DNA of 64,000 bases from NCBI GenBank assembly GCA_029876055.1, contig CM056874.1, forward strand, positions 1,178,001-1,242,000. Reading direction: 5' to 3'. The stretch comes from Madurella fahalii (Eukaryota; Ascomycota; Sordariomycetes; Sordariales). The notes under the pieces are model-generated. The model searched no databases. It was given only the letters and a program-made list of their open reading frames with translations, and was not told the origin of the DNA. The position numbers were made by a program, and so were the translations under genes. Positions 33,486 to 44,803 of this stretch are shown here, piece after piece (the stretch's first letter is position 1; each line of letters opens with the position of its first letter).

Positions 33486-33872
33486 GATTTTTCGTTTACC
33501 ATATCTAAGGTTCCGATGGTGCATGTCGTTGGCAAAGGCACAAGTCTGAGGGATGGGTACACACATGATATGATATTGGGTGTCATGTCAGCGGAGGATG
33601 ATCCCAAAACAGTTTATAGTTCGGTAGTACACACATCAACCACGGATAACCACGTATTCTGATTACCGACTTAATGTCCCAGAACCGGGTGTGCCTCGCT
33701 TTGGTTGTCTGGCGCAACCTGGCCATGATGCTCTGGAGGCTTACTTATGTATTTCTGGCTTTGGTTTCGGGATCCGCGGCCGTTGTAAATAAATTCCTTA
33801 AAAAGAATCACAAGCTGCGTCCATATTCCCGCCTAGCAATCTGATGAACGACGAACCCTTCCAGACCCCCGA
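33486..33872. other. Intergenic between convergent genes
   Basis: 387 bp between convergent stop codons. No gene seen. Confidence 0.5.
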
Positions 33873-35453
33873 TCACTTGAACGTAACGAGAACCGCTTCG
33901 CTATCCCTCACCTTTACCCTCTCATTTTTCGCAAGGGTTTCCGGCTTAACCTCTCCAACTGCCTCACCATCCCTAAACGACTGCCCCGCCCAGGTCACCT
34001 TGGCAGCGTCCTTTTCGTCCACCGAAGGCGCCGTCATGCGCTTGACTATCGCACCGTCGTGCTCCCCAACATCAAGCTCCACCACTCCCGCCGCTGCTTC
34101 CTGACCGGCATAAAAGGGCTTCATATTCAGTATCACCATCCTCTCCAACGCTCCCGCTTCGCCAAAGATGGCGTACGCCGAGAACTCGCTCTGCCTCAAT
34201 CCCTTGGGCGTGGCGAGGGCCGCGATCCTCGCGCCGCCGCTCAGCGCCTCGGCGACCAGCAGCTGCGACACGAAGACGGGCAAGACCCGGGCGGGCCCGC
34301 GCTTGGACGAGTCGACCGGGTACAGGAGCGAGTAGCTGCTGAAGCCCGGGGTGCCGTCGTCGCCGGGCGTGTTGAGCTGCTGGTCGCTCTGGAAGACGAG
34401 GGTGGCGCCCTGGTGGAGGTGGACGCTGGTGGCGTTACGCACGGCGTACAGCAGCTCGACGTCGACGGTCCACAGGGCCTGGGCGAACGTGTCGGACACG
34501 CCGGGCTTGCCGCTGCAGGCGATCGAGTTGAACTCGCCGATGGCCCACGAGGCGCCCGAGTCCATGGCGGCCTTGGCCGAGGGGTAGATCTCGACGTCGG
34601 CGTAGCGGAGCAGGTCCGTGTGGTTGAGGATGTTGGGGATGGTGGCGCGCCGCTCGCGCGCCGGGTCGCACGTCGCGAAGGCGTACGAGTGGATCGAGTA
34701 CTGCCCAACCTGCCCCGTCGAGTTGACACCGGCCGGGATGAGGTCGCTGGGCCGGACCCGGAGGCCCGTGACGTCTGTCGTCGCGCTCGAGGCCCACCAC
34801 CGCCCGTGGCTGTCGCCGTCGACGGCCTCGTCGATCTGGCCGGTGAAGTTCTGCCACTGCGCGATGTAGGCTTCGGTGCTGCGTTGCCAGCGGCTGGCTG
34901 GGTAGTTGGTCGGCTCGTTGCCCAGCTCGTAGTACACAATCTTGTCGGACTGGCGCTCGTACGACGCTACGGCGAGCCCGCGAGCGATGTCGATCGAGTT
35001 GTTGCCAAAGTTGAGGGTCGAGACGAAGGCCGTCCCCTCGGGGAAGTTGCTCCATTGCTCGTAAAAGGCTGGCCCAATCGTCGTCCGGTATATCCCGCCC
35101 TTGCCGTTCTCGGTGCGCACGACTGACTGCTTTTGGTCGCTGTCAAAGATCATGCTGTCCAAGGTGATGCCGCCAGCGCGTATGATCGGCCGTGCCCCGC
35201 GCTCGTGCAAATGGTTCAGGAGGGTGAAGGTCAGGTTCCTCGGTGAGTCTGGTTCTCCAAAGAACTCGACCCAGAAGGCCGGCTCGAAGGAGTAGCTGAC
35301 GAACTGGGGGCCATGCGGTCGAGAGATTGGCGACGAGGGCGTGCGCGCGAGCGAGTAGTACGGCGTATCGGCTGCGGCGGCGGCTCCGGCTCTCGCGGCG
35401 AGCATGGCCACTACCGCCGTGGCCACGGCTGAAGACTTCATTGTCGAGGCCAT
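33873..35453 (-). CDS. Secreted GH79 beta-glucuronidase-like glycosidase
   Basis: 526 residues from ATG 35453 (MASTMKSSAVATAVV...; ATG 35441 is an equal alternative). Signal peptide up to ARAGAAAA. GH79 family hallmarks are FVSYSFEPAFW, the Arg in IRAGGITLDS, the acid/base Glu in YYELGNEPTNYP, the region QYSIHSYAFATC, and the nucleophile Glu in WAIGEFNSIAC. The C-terminal beta-sandwich domain runs from about SAYAIFGEAG to the end. It should hydrolyse beta-glucuronides or 4-O-methyl-glucuronides of arabinogalactan and similar plant polymers outside the cell. Intronless and strongly GC-rich. A good TATA box lies 66 bp upstream. Confidence 0.9.
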   Translation of the reverse strand: MASTMKSSAVATAVVAMLAARAGAAAAADTPYYSLARTPSSPISRPHGPQFVSYSFEPAFWVEFFGEPDSPRNLTFTLLNHLHERGARPIIRAGGITLDSMIFDSDQKQSVVRTENGKGGIYRTTIGPAFYEQWSNFPEGTAFVSTLNFGNNSIDIARGLAVASYERQSDKIVYYELGNEPTNYPASRWQRSTEAYIAQWQNFTGQIDEAVDGDSHGRWWASSATTDVTGLRVRPSDLIPAGVNSTGQVGQYSIHSYAFATCDPARERRATIPNILNHTDLLRYADVEIYPSAKAAMDSGASWAIGEFNSIACSGKPGVSDTFAQALWTVDVELLYAVRNATSVHLHQGATLVFQSDQQLNTPGDDGTPGFSSYSLLYPVDSSKRGPARVLPVFVSQLLVAEALSGGARIAALATPKGLRQSEFSAYAIFGEAGALERMVILNMKPFYAGQEAAAGVVELDVGEHDGAIVKRMTAPSVDEKDAAKVTWAGQSFRDGEAVGEVKPETLAKNERVKVRDSEAVLVTFK

Positions 35454-35821
35454 GACGAGAATGGCGAATATGGGCTCAGAGTTAGGAGTGCCAAGTACTA
35501 GCACTGGCTAGGGCTTCGTTTTATAACCCCTCGCGCGCGCGCCTTGTGCGCAACCGAACGGATAATAAGGCCGTCGAGTCGAGTTTTTCCACGAAGCGGG
35601 GCCGTGAGCGCTCCCCGTAACAAATATACCCGGAATGCGAGCTGCAGCCAACCTGTGCGATGCGACACAGTTTCGCATGAATCAATGAAGGGAATCTCTC
35701 TACGGCTAAGAAATGTCCGCAAGCAGCCAAGTGGCGATCGAGGGGTACTCGGCCGCCGCGAGCTTGTTGATAAGGTTCTGGCTGACCTGTGTGACTACTA
35801 GTACTTTGGATTATGCTTAAC
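35454..35821. other. Intergenic, GH79 promoter region
   Basis: 368 bp between the GH79 start and the 3' end of the next minus-strand gene. Apart from the TATA box nothing was recognised. Confidence 0.45.
35519..35525 (-). promoter_or_regulatory. TATA box of the GH79 gene
   Basis: TATAAAA on the minus strand, 66 bp before ATG 35453, in a GC-rich setting. Spacing and sequence fit a strongly inducible secreted-enzyme promoter. Confidence 0.55.
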
Positions 35822-37556
35822 TTATCGCTTTGAATAACACCGACGTTGTTGCCGTTCAGCTGTTTCCGTCTTCCTAGACGTGCCGGGTCGACTGCCATTC
35901 CGAACACTCCTAGCCGTCAGAAAGGTTGTGTGTCCCTTCAGTGATGGTGCAGGGGATGATGGCTGCCTGGGCGCTCGTGCAGGCTGACGACGTGATTTCT
36001 GGTTCTTGATGAGCACGGGAGTTGGAACAGTGTCGCTAGAGGTGGCAGTCTTTTTGTCAGCAGCACGAGCGCGAAGGGCAGCAAGTCGTGCGCTACGATG
36101 CAGCCGCTGGGCTGGCGCCGCCATGTCGCCTTGGCCATGACTGGGCCTCTTTGTCCGGGTATCTTGCTCGCCAAGTCCATGATGGGCCTCACTGGCCTGC
36201 TTCGATTCCGCCTGGATCAGTGCGAGCTGCTCCCGGATCCACGGCAGCATCATCTTATGATGATCCGCTCTCTCCTGTGCTTCTTGGCAATTGCTCATGG
36301 CCCAGGTGAAGTTGCCTATCCGATCACAACGTCTCCAAAGGAGTTTATAGAACGCTTCTGCCGCCTCGTGCTTGGATTTGGCCTCCTTGATCATCCGTAT
36401 GCGCTCCTCGGTGGTGAAGCAAGGGGTTCCTGCACCATTTCCGTCTTCCTGTGTCATTTTCAGAACCGCTTCGACTTCGGATTTGGCCGACTTTACGGCT
36501 TCCAAAGCAGCTTCCGTCTCGTCCGCACGCTGATGCCTGTTTGATATGTCCAGCACAAATTCTTGCGTCTCATTTGGCTGCAGAAGGTTCGAACCTTCGA
36601 GCTCTCTCCAAGCCGTGTCGGCGACTTGCCGAAGGTGTTTGGTCTTAACCTCCAGTTCATCGTCCAGCCAGATGTGATAGCTGAGGTATTCGATCCATGT
36701 CGTCAACGTGTCTTGACGCATTGGGTCTTCCTGGAGCCGGAAATCCCGAGTGTAGCCATCCCGTGCTAGTCGGTTCTTCACGGCTGCGACGTACCGAGGG
36801 AATCCACCGTTCTCGTACTCCTTATTGTTGGCTCCTCGTGCAAGATCGCGCCTATATTTCCAGTCTTCCAGTTCGCCCCCTAGTTTCCACCACTGACTAT
36901 AAAACTCTACCCCGCGAGGATCATTGTGCCGCTCGCACTGACGCCTCTCGGACTCGACGTGCGCAGCAAATTCGGCCTCCTCGTCGTTGATCCCTCTGTT
37001 ATCTTTCTGGAACTGGCGGAACCGCTGCCATTCTTTGGACTGCTTTCGGAAGACGGAGGGTTTGTCCTGATCGGGAGAGTGCCAGTAACGTAGCATCTCC
37101 CGGTACTTTGCGGGATTCTCAGAAACCTCGTCAAGGAGGTTGATGGGGTACCACGGGCGTCCTCCATCACTGACAAGCTCACTGTAATAAACCCTTTCGT
37201 CGCCCCGCACGAGGTTGACAATACATGTGAGAGCTTGAGTTAAAAAGGCCACAGCGTCCGGGTTCCCGGGGCGTTCCCTGTCCCGTATTAGTGGTAATTA
37301 ACAGCTAGGCAAGTGGTGGATGGGGAAAGAAAGCGGGCAACATTTACTTCAGTCTCTGAAAAAAAATGTCTCTCTGATGCGGCAACAAACGTTCGAGCCC
37401 GATGATCTCAGGAATGGCTCCACCGTTGGAGGAGCGACTGTTAGCCAAGTATTGGTCAAATTCCGTATCGTCTAAGGCAACAAGATCGCGAGCTGATAGC
37501 TTCGCGTTCCCTGTCTTGGTGGAAGCCATTCTGTCAACGTGGCGGGCCGATTCCAT
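35822..37556 (-). CDS. Fungus-specific hypothetical protein, helical, basic C-terminus
   Basis: Two exons (37556-37348, 37277-35822) joined over a 70-bp intron (GTAAATG to GGGACAG) encode 554 residues. The splice reads FFQRLK-ERPGNPDAVAF in frame. The N-terminus (LSARDLVALDDTEFDQYLA, RLLPHQRDIFFQRL) resembles a recurrent domain of unknown function in sordariomycete proteins. The middle is mostly amphipathic helix, rich in Trp, Glu and Arg (EWQRFRQFQKDNRG, EYLSYHIWLDDELE, ADTAWRELEGSNLL). Parts such as KSAKSEVEAVLKMTQED could form coiled coils. The last 110 residues are Lys/Arg/Ser-rich and probably disordered, with possible nuclear signals. No catalytic motif seen. Function unknown. Confidence 0.75.
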
Positions 37557-38714
37557 TTCAAGGAACGCTGCTGGATGCCAGGTGTCCTACACAAACGATG
37601 GTCCATGATGCGTACTTAGCTAAATGCATCTTTAAGCACAAAGGAACTCCCGTCTGGAGATTTCAAGAAGGCGGTATTGATTGCGGCAAGGTTCTTTGAT
37701 TACGTAGGATGCTACAACCACAAAGAAGCCTTCCGAGGGAAAAAAAAAAAAAAAAAAAAAAATTCAACTGTAACAAAGGCGGGCGTGAATGCTTCCGTGG
37801 CCGGAGCCAGAACCGGTTACTTGGTAGATACCACCCGGGTACCTGGTGGTAAAAAGATGATGCGCACTATTAGGAAAGGAGGAGAAAATTAGGGGCTCTT
37901 CAAGAAAAGAAATAAGCTGGGGAAGTCGACCTAACAATAAGGGCTTCGGGATAGATAATATGAACTAACGTATCATTCCGCAAGGTATTAGTAGCTTTAC
38001 CGAGGTAGTACGTAATTATCTCTTTCTTTTTCGTTTCTCTGTCCGTTTTCGTCTCTTCCTTCTTCCCTCGTTTGTTTTATTCGATTTTATTATTATTATT
38101 ATTATTATTTGATTCATCTCTTTATGGTTCTAGTTTTTAGTTGGCTGGCCTTGAGGTCTTATGTTTTATTTGGCTATGGTTTCGCGTCATCCCTTATGCA
38201 TGGAACTACCAGGCACCTACTCAGTTGTGATTGTCCGGCCTTTGCCTGCCCGTTGATTGTTTGTCTCTGGCATCGCATCCCGCTCGGGCATGAGGCCATG
38301 TTCTATGCAATCGCGGTCGCCTGGTCTTTGCAGCCTTGTCGGCTATCGTCTCCAACTTGGGTCTTCCCTTACTCTGTGGGAGCAGACTGGCGGTTTCTGA
38401 TGTTTTCCTAAGGCGGGGCGTAACAATAACCGTCTGCATTCAATGGTTGGCCTATGGCAGCTTTACGCACCCCGGGGCCGGTCAAATTCACCTTCGGTGC
38501 GTGAGATGACATTGTGTGTTGCTTCCACCACAAATTACTTAACCGGCCATAAATCTTGCCCACTTCCCACCCAACCCATTCTCTCCAGACCTCAATAAAC
38601 TCCAGCGTCAGATTCGCTGTAGACGTCAATTTTCTGCCAACGCCGCGACAACCCACCTTAACCTCTTCTCTAACCCACTTGTCGCGTCTACCCGACTCTG
38701 TCGCGACTACAACA
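37557..38714. other. Intergenic; poly-A and (TTA)n tracts
   Basis: No gene seen. A 23-base poly-A run at 37740-37762 and a (TTA)n microsatellite at 38087-38110. Its AT content stands out. Contains the 5' regions of the divergent unknown gene and the FHA-kinase gene. Confidence 0.5.
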
Positions 38715-40336
38715 ATGCCTAGAGGCGACGTGATCGCACGGATCTATGCATACAGCGAGTGGAACATGAGCTGCCCAGCCGCGACTAAAACGATAGACGA
38801 TGCTCAGAACAGCCATCTCAAAGTTGGGCCAGGAGAAGGTAGAACATCGCCCTCCTACATAGAACTGACGTTCGGCCGCGGCCCAGAAACAGGATCCGGC
38901 TACGTGTTCGGTACTGGTACAAAGCCAGCAAGGTCCGGCATTGTCATCCCACAGCTTCATGACGTTGACACCTATCACTGTGCGTTGACGTTTGAGAATG
39001 ACTTTGAAGACACAAACAGCTACCGCCTCGTCCTTCGGGACCTGGGCTCGCGGCACGGAACCGCGGTCAAGTACGGCGATGCATGGACCAAACACCGGCG
39101 CAATTTCAGGTGGATTCTAGGTGGGCACGACCGCGTTGAGGATTATAATGATTTTGGCGTTGTACTGGGCTCGGGTCTTAGATTTCGGATTCAGGTGGTG
39201 GCTCGGTACGCCAACGATCCGCTGCTCTACACCGAAAACGTTGATAGGTTCCTCGCACGCACAGCACGTGCTGTGCGGGTCGAACCAGGATTCGGCGTTC
39301 AGACGCGAGCCCAAAAATTGGCACTCCAGAACAATACACAACATCTACCTTCGAGTCCGATCCTACTCTTCGACAAGTAACTGGGGAGGGGAAGCTTTGG
39401 GCAAGTGAAGCGTGTCTGGGACGTGAGCTCTGGAGCCGTGTACGCCCAGAAAGAGCTACACATTTCACGGATTCCTGGAGACGGCGCCCGAAATCGAGAG
39501 ACGGCAGCTTTCATGAGAGAGCTGGAAGTACTACGTTCACTGGATCACGTGAGGAGCTCACCTTTTGTTTTGGCTGCCCAGATATCTACGTGGGTGTTTC
39601 TGACCACCATGCTTAGGAGAGAATTGTCCGCTATGCCGGCTGTGTAGAGCCCGACGCGGACCACGGCAGTTTGAGAATTTTGATGGAATGCTGCGAGTGC
39701 GGAAGTCTCGCTCACGCCGCTAGGCACACTCGGCCCAGTCGGCAGGAGCTTATCATGATCATAAAGCAGGTCGCCGAAGGCCTTGTCTACCTCCACGACA
39801 GGAACATCGCGCACCGCGACTTGAAGCTGCAGAACATCTTTCTAAAGAGTTGGGAACCCCTGGCAGTCGCTCTCGGCGATTTTGGGTTGGCTAAGCCGGA
39901 TGCGTCGTCCATGCTTACGCAGTGCGGGACCCCGTTCTATATGGCACCAGAGGCATACCTGGACACGTACGGAAAAGCGGTTGATATTTGGTCGCTTGGC
40001 GTCACGGCGCTGCAGCTATTGCTGGGCACGTCGGATATGCTTCGGCCAATACAGAACATATCTATAGGGGTTGAACCCAGAAACAGGCACCAGCAGCTGA
40101 TCTCACGTGCCGCCGAGCTACGGTATCGGAACAACTCTGATGACAGGCTCCTCCATTTGCTAAGGTGGATGTTGGAAATGAAACCCGAAGACCGTCCTAC
40201 AGCCATGGAATGCCTCAAAGTGGCTGAAGAATTGCTGGGGTCACCGCACAGCGACGGATTTGCCACGGGCAGCATTATGGCTGGAGGGTATAGTACCGCC
40301 GGACTTGGATCGTTTGGAAGGAGAATGTTTGCCTAG
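38715..40336 (+). pseudogene. FHA domain-Ser/Thr protein kinase gene with one in-frame TAA
   Basis: Exons 38715-39548 and 39617-40336 joined over a 68-bp intron (GTGAGG to GCTTAG), restoring VLRSLDH-ERIVRYAGCVEP. The product would be 517 codons but for a single TAA at 39378-39380, exactly between the two domains (LLFDK-stop-LGRGSFGQV). The N-terminal half is an FHA-like phosphothreonine-binding domain (VIPQLHDVDTYHCALTF, LRDLGSRHGTAV). The second half is a complete kinase: Gly loop LGRGSFGQV, Lys in YAQKEL, HRDLKLQN, GDFGLAK, GTPFYMAPEAY, DIWSLGVTAL and RPTAMEC. This architecture resembles Rad53/Dun1/Cds1-type checkpoint kinases in outline, but overall it looks like an accessory family. The TAA could be a recent mutation, an error, or a split into two genes. 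The kinase half has no good ATG of its own before the Gly loop. Confidence 0.68.
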
Positions 40337-41193
40337 AAGGGGTTTTTGGCGGCGAGGCCGAGGAACGAGGCCGTCATTGCTGAATATGGGTACTCAAAAA
40401 TAGTAGTGCAACGCATCAAGTGCCGGGCTGAGCGACAGGATTCGAATCGAATGAGTGCCGCCCAGATTTGGGAGTTGGACTGCATGTGTAGGCGGGCACT
40501 GTGACACCTTTGTCCTTCAGCATTCATGGGTCTATGGCTCGCGCGTCACAATGCTAGGTGTTAAGTACAGTCTGATAGCAGCAAAGCCCCAGAGCGGCCG
40601 ACAATAAAATCCTTCGCAGCCGGCGCAGGCCGGATGCATGCTCAATATCGAATAGTAGCATCATAAGAAAGCCCTGCTTCCTGACCTGTAATCTCAAGTC
40701 ATTGGCTGCGTCGTTTCTCATTCAGAATGTCCGGAACAGTGAAATAAACGATTGCGCCTGTAAGCCACCAAATGGAAAGTCCCAAGCTTGGGGTTCTCGG
40801 TTTCCGCTTTCAGACACGCACCGGACACACTGCACCAAGTCCGAGTTCCAGATTTTTTTGCGGAGCGCAGGTGCCCTCGCCCTTCAGAACTGATGGCTTT
40901 GCTAATTAAACAGTTAAGTTAGCTAATATAAGTTCTTATAGATATAGTACCTGGTAGTTGCTTGTGGATGCGGCCTAGCTAGATCCCTTAAACGCCTCGC
41001 CGGATTCGGACATGATTTCCTGATAGAGAGGACGGCTCCTCAGAACAGAACAAAGAGAATGCTATAAGAGCCGTGGAAATTTCGAGCTCGAGGGCTTTCA
41101 GATCTTCTAACTTGCCTCGGAGCCCGAGAGTCAAACATTAGGCCCATTACTACACCAACACTTACAGCATCTCATCTCAATCACCACCGCACC
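40337..41193. other. Intergenic, cupredoxin promoter side
   Basis: 857 bp, no gene seen. TATAAG at 41063-41068 lies 126 bp before the cupredoxin ATG and may be its TATA element. Confidence 0.4.
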
Positions 41194-41952
41194 ATGCTCA
41201 CATCAAGCAAGCTTCTTCTCGTCGGCATTGCTGCGCATGCCACGGCCGCCATTATCCCAGTTTCAGTGGGGAGAGCAGGCCTCCGCTTCGACCCCGCAGA
41301 GATCAGAGGACACATGGGTGACGTGATCGAGTTCCGTTTCTGGCCCCGCAACCACAGCGTTGTTGCCGGCGACTTTGAGAACGCCTGCCAGCCCCTCGAG
41401 GACGGCGGTTTCTTTTCTGGCTTCTTCCCAACGGCTCTAGATACCGTCAACGTACGTTGCCACACTCCATGGAGAGCACACGTTCATCACCGCCTGACAG
41501 TGTTCCCCTTGCAGGACCGAGTCTTCCGGGTGACCATCACCCATGACAACCCAGTGCCTATCTACTGCTCCCAGAACAACGGCCAGCACTGCAAGAACGG
41601 CATGGTCGCCGTGATCAACCCGAGGGACAGCGGCTCGCAGACGCTCAATGCCTACAGGCGGCTCGCCAGCGAGGCGGGCAATGCTACTTCCCCTTCCGGC
41701 GGCCACTTTGGCGGTGAGATTGTGCAAGTGGGAGGCGGACAGGGCACGCAGACCTCTATCGAGTTCAGCACCAGCGTCACTACCGTCACCGGTCATGTCC
41801 CCGGTGAGACGACGTCTCCTACCACGACCCGAACACAGACTGGTACTGCTGCCACGACCACTGGTACGACCGAACCGACGAATGGAGCGGGGTTGGCGGC
41901 AGCGCCGGTTGCGGGTTTGCTGGTTGCTGCCGCAGCAGCTGTCTTTGTTTGA
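41194..41952 (+). CDS. Secreted cupredoxin-domain GPI-anchored protein
   Basis: The span is open throughout, but 41452-41514 is almost surely a 63-bp intron (GTACGT donor, CCTGAC branch, CTTGCAG acceptor). That leaves 231 residues and joins TALDTVN to DRVFRVTI. Signal peptide MLTSSKLLLVGIAAHATAA. A single plastocyanin-like domain carries type-1 copper ligands: His in RNHSVVAG, then Cys, His and Met in YCSQNNGQHCKNGM. A Thr/Gly-rich stalk and hydrophobic tail (AAPVAGLLVAAAAAVFV) indicate a GPI anchor. These 'extracellular serine-rich' fungal proteins are abundant in ascomycetes. Copper binding is inferred and physiological role unknown. Confidence 0.87.
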   Translation: MLTSSKLLLVGIAAHATAAIIPVSVGRAGLRFDPAEIRGHMGDVIEFRFWPRNHSVVAGDFENACQPLEDGGFFSGFFPTALDTVNVRCHTPWRAHVHHRLTVFPLQDRVFRVTITHDNPVPIYCSQNNGQHCKNGMVAVINPRDSGSQTLNAYRRLASEAGNATSPSGGHFGGEIVQVGGGQGTQTSIEFSTSVTTVTGHVPGETTSPTTTRTQTGTAATTTGTTEPTNGAGLAAAPVAGLLVAAAAAVFV

Positions 41953-44053
41953 GTGGATGAGGGTTGGTCGTTTTGCGGAAATCGGGCTAAACCGGACGGA
42001 ATTGGACGGGAGTTGGTATGCTTTGTGGTTTTCCTTTGTCTGGCGCCGCAGGGGTGAGACCAGTCGGGGAATACCGGGCTGTGTGGCTTTCGTTACTCCT
42101 TTCTGAGCCCCAACACGGAAGGATCATCTAGAAACTGCATTCGGTACCTTATTACTCGAAGAACCAGTAATCGTTATATATTGCACTCAATTTCAACGGC
42201 CATAGCTCGGCTCGCAGTTTCAATGTTTGGGGAAATTCTCTTCTCTCCGATCATTACAGCGCATCAATCGTCTGGGCGGTCATGAATAAGGTACCTACCG
42301 GGCGGGGGAACCGGGAATCCTCTGTCATAGATGTTGCCACCTCTTGTCCATTGTGCCCAGCGCTGGCAATAGCACCCGAACGCGTGTTGGCGGGGTTACT
42401 CAACTAAGCACCAACATAACCTAGCGGACAGGTGACATTGTCATGATAGCGCCCAGCTGGGCGTCATCACGCCCTCTTGTTAGCGCTGGGCAGGAGGGTC
42501 AAGCGATGGCGGACGGCCCTCTCCTTTTCCTCGCCTCATCCTGCTGGGCTCTGGGGTTCCCGTTCTCGTCCGAAGAAACGGTAAAGTTCTTGGTGCCCAC
42601 TCCACTAATTTATTACGCTGCGAGCCGCTGGGACAATCCGGTTAGCTGTCACTCGCGAAAGGTATTCTTGTTTCGGGCACGAAAGGGAAGTGGATGCCGA
42701 GTTTCAGAGTAAGTAGAAATTGAAATCATGGGTAATAGACTTCATAGCCATGGAAGTAGCTGTAGGTCTCATCATGAAACGACGTAACTGATTAGGAGCG
42801 AAGATTGACTAACCGTTCACGTGTTGTGAGGGCTCTGGCTGTTATGACGATGCAGGATCTATGTGCTGCTTCGAGCAATCGCGACTGATGTTTGGCCCCG
42901 ACAATACAATCACTAGGAAGCGTTGCCTTGAGCATTCTATGGTTGCAAAATGTTAAAATTCCAGAGGAAGAGAAGGAACAGAGGAAAAGTTTGGGGTTGA
43001 TCGGCAAAGTCGGCAAGGGCGGCAAGGGCGGCAAGATTCTTCTCCACAAGCTACAGAGGAACATTCACCTAAGCTTTCCCACAAGGGTCCCAATACTGCC
43101 AGGGTACTGTGAGTCAGGACAAGGAAGCGTACTTACATCTTGGAGTACAGCACAGTAGCAAGAGAGCTAACAATCCCCAATCGTACCCTACCACCACCGA
43201 CCTAACAATGAACTCGGACATTACATGTCGCAAACTGCAGTTGCTATATCACAACAACCTGATTTCAGATTTCCAATAGGCGTTACATGGGATGGCGGAC
43301 GTGAGACGGTGGCCTTCGGCTGGGTGTTTGGCCGCCCATGGCTCAGATCTGACAAGATACCCCAAGCGGGGCGGCCTTTGCCACAATCACCACGAGTGTT
43401 CCTCCAATGCAGATGCTCGTTATAGCATGACTAGTTACCAATACTCCGTAGCCTTTGTTACGCTCGGGCAGTTCGTGTTGCAATGGAACTCTTCCTCTCG
43501 CTGGGGGCCAAAAGACTTTGAGTCTCGCTTTGGCTACACAGCTCCCGATACTTCCGACTCCCTCTCTCAGACATTCTTAATTATGGAGTTGGCATAAATT
43601 CGTGAGACTACCACAGAGATTGTAAGGTTTCATCTAGTCACAACTCAGCGGCTTGGAACGGTGTCAGCCAGAGATGCAACTTCTGCTGCGCCATGTTGGG
43701 TTGCGACCCGGGCTACTCCCGGCCACCACGCCTGCCGGCCCGGAAATCGCGGTACTTTACTCGCCGCCCTCCCCAACCTGTGACATTGCGTGAATGATTT
43801 GCAGGATGAGCCTTGCTTCCGCCATCTACGCTGGTCAAATCGTCTCAACGCTGGATGCCTCCGAACACCACTCAGGTCCGCTATATCTTCCCGTGTGAAC
43901 CTCCCCAACCGGCCAGTAGCCGTGGGTTCGCCAGGAGACCCCTCTTGACTCTCCTCAAGCGAAGCATCAGCGGCCCGTCAAATCAGGAGGACCTAGCCAG
44001 ACGTCTGCAGCCAATCTACAAGACGTCAGCACCCGTTCATTCCATCCGTGATC
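41953..44053. other. Intergenic, 2.1 kb, no gene seen
   Basis: Only short frames. A small Gly/Lys-coding direct repeat (GGCAAGGGC units) occurs at about 43004-43033. Nothing resembles a known family. Confidence 0.45.
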
Positions 44054-44803
44054 ATGTCCCGTGCACCCATCCTCAACCACTCCCACTGGGACACCATCGA
44101 CCTGGGCCACACAGACAACCACAACACCAGCGAAAACCCCCATGGCGAGCTCGACCCGCCCGCGTACCACCACATCTACTTCCCCCGCTATCACGACGAA
44201 AAGCAAGCCATCTTCGCTGAGGAGGAAGAAGATCACCACTCAGAGACGGCCAGCTCCATCAACGCGGATCTCTTCCCCCTCCCGCCAACCTACTCCTCCC
44301 AACGGCCGCGCCCATCATCCGGCTACCACACCTTCACGCCTCCCGTGTCACCCACCACGACCCTGCCAGCCGACAGCGGCGACGACTGGGACGGCTCGGA
44401 ATCATGCTACTTCGAGACGCTCGACTTCGACGACTACATGCAAGCGTACCTGCCGCATTCCCCGCTCCTCCACCAGCGCCACCATAGCCGGCACCGCAGC
44501 CGCCGCAGCCGCCGGCCGCGCCATCACCAGGTTCGAGTGTTTGGCGGCCGTCTGCGCGCGCTCTACGCCGGCATCGCCACCCGCTCGCTCGACCTCGACG
44601 CCGCTGCAACAACAGAGAAGCTGGGCCTCCGGCCGGAGCCGGCCTGGAAGTCCGGCCGTAGATGGCACGCCGCGCGCAAGGCGGTGGGATCGCTCTGCCG
44701 GGCGCTGGTTCTGGTTTTGGTCTTGATGGCGGTGGGATGGGCGGCGGCAATTCTGGGGGGGGGGTCTGCGGACGATGGCATCCGGGGGTTGGGAGGGCGT
44801 TGA
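44054..44803 (+). CDS. Hypothetical tail-anchored membrane protein
   Basis: 249 residues from ATG 44054 (MSRAPILNHSHWDTIDLGH). The frame lies in GC-rich DNA. The N-terminal two thirds are acidic, then His/Arg-rich (HQRHHSRHRSRRSRRPRHH) and probably disordered. A single hydrophobic helix (LCRALVLVLVLMAVGWAAAIL) lies near the C-terminus, as in tail-anchored proteins. I do not recognise the family. An antisense frame of 138 codons overlaps it but lacks any family signature. Confidence 0.55.
   Translation: MSRAPILNHSHWDTIDLGHTDNHNTSENPHGELDPPAYHHIYFPRYHDEKQAIFAEEEEDHHSETASSINADLFPLPPTYSSQRPRPSSGYHTFTPPVSPTTTLPADSGDDWDGSESCYFETLDFDDYMQAYLPHSPLLHQRHHSRHRSRRSRRPRHHQVRVFGGRLRALYAGIATRSLDLDAAATTEKLGLRPEPAWKSGRRWHAARKAVGSLCRALVLVLVLMAVGWAAAILGGGSADDGIRGLGGR

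Noticed and set aside
34059..35126. 355-codon plus-strand frame
   Set aside because: Antisense to the GH79 gene, whose catalytic motifs make the minus strand the coding one.
40430..40460. GATTCGAATC string as a tRNA T-loop
   Set aside because: No acceptor stem, D-arm or anticodon arm can be drawn around it. No tRNA was found elsewhere by eye.
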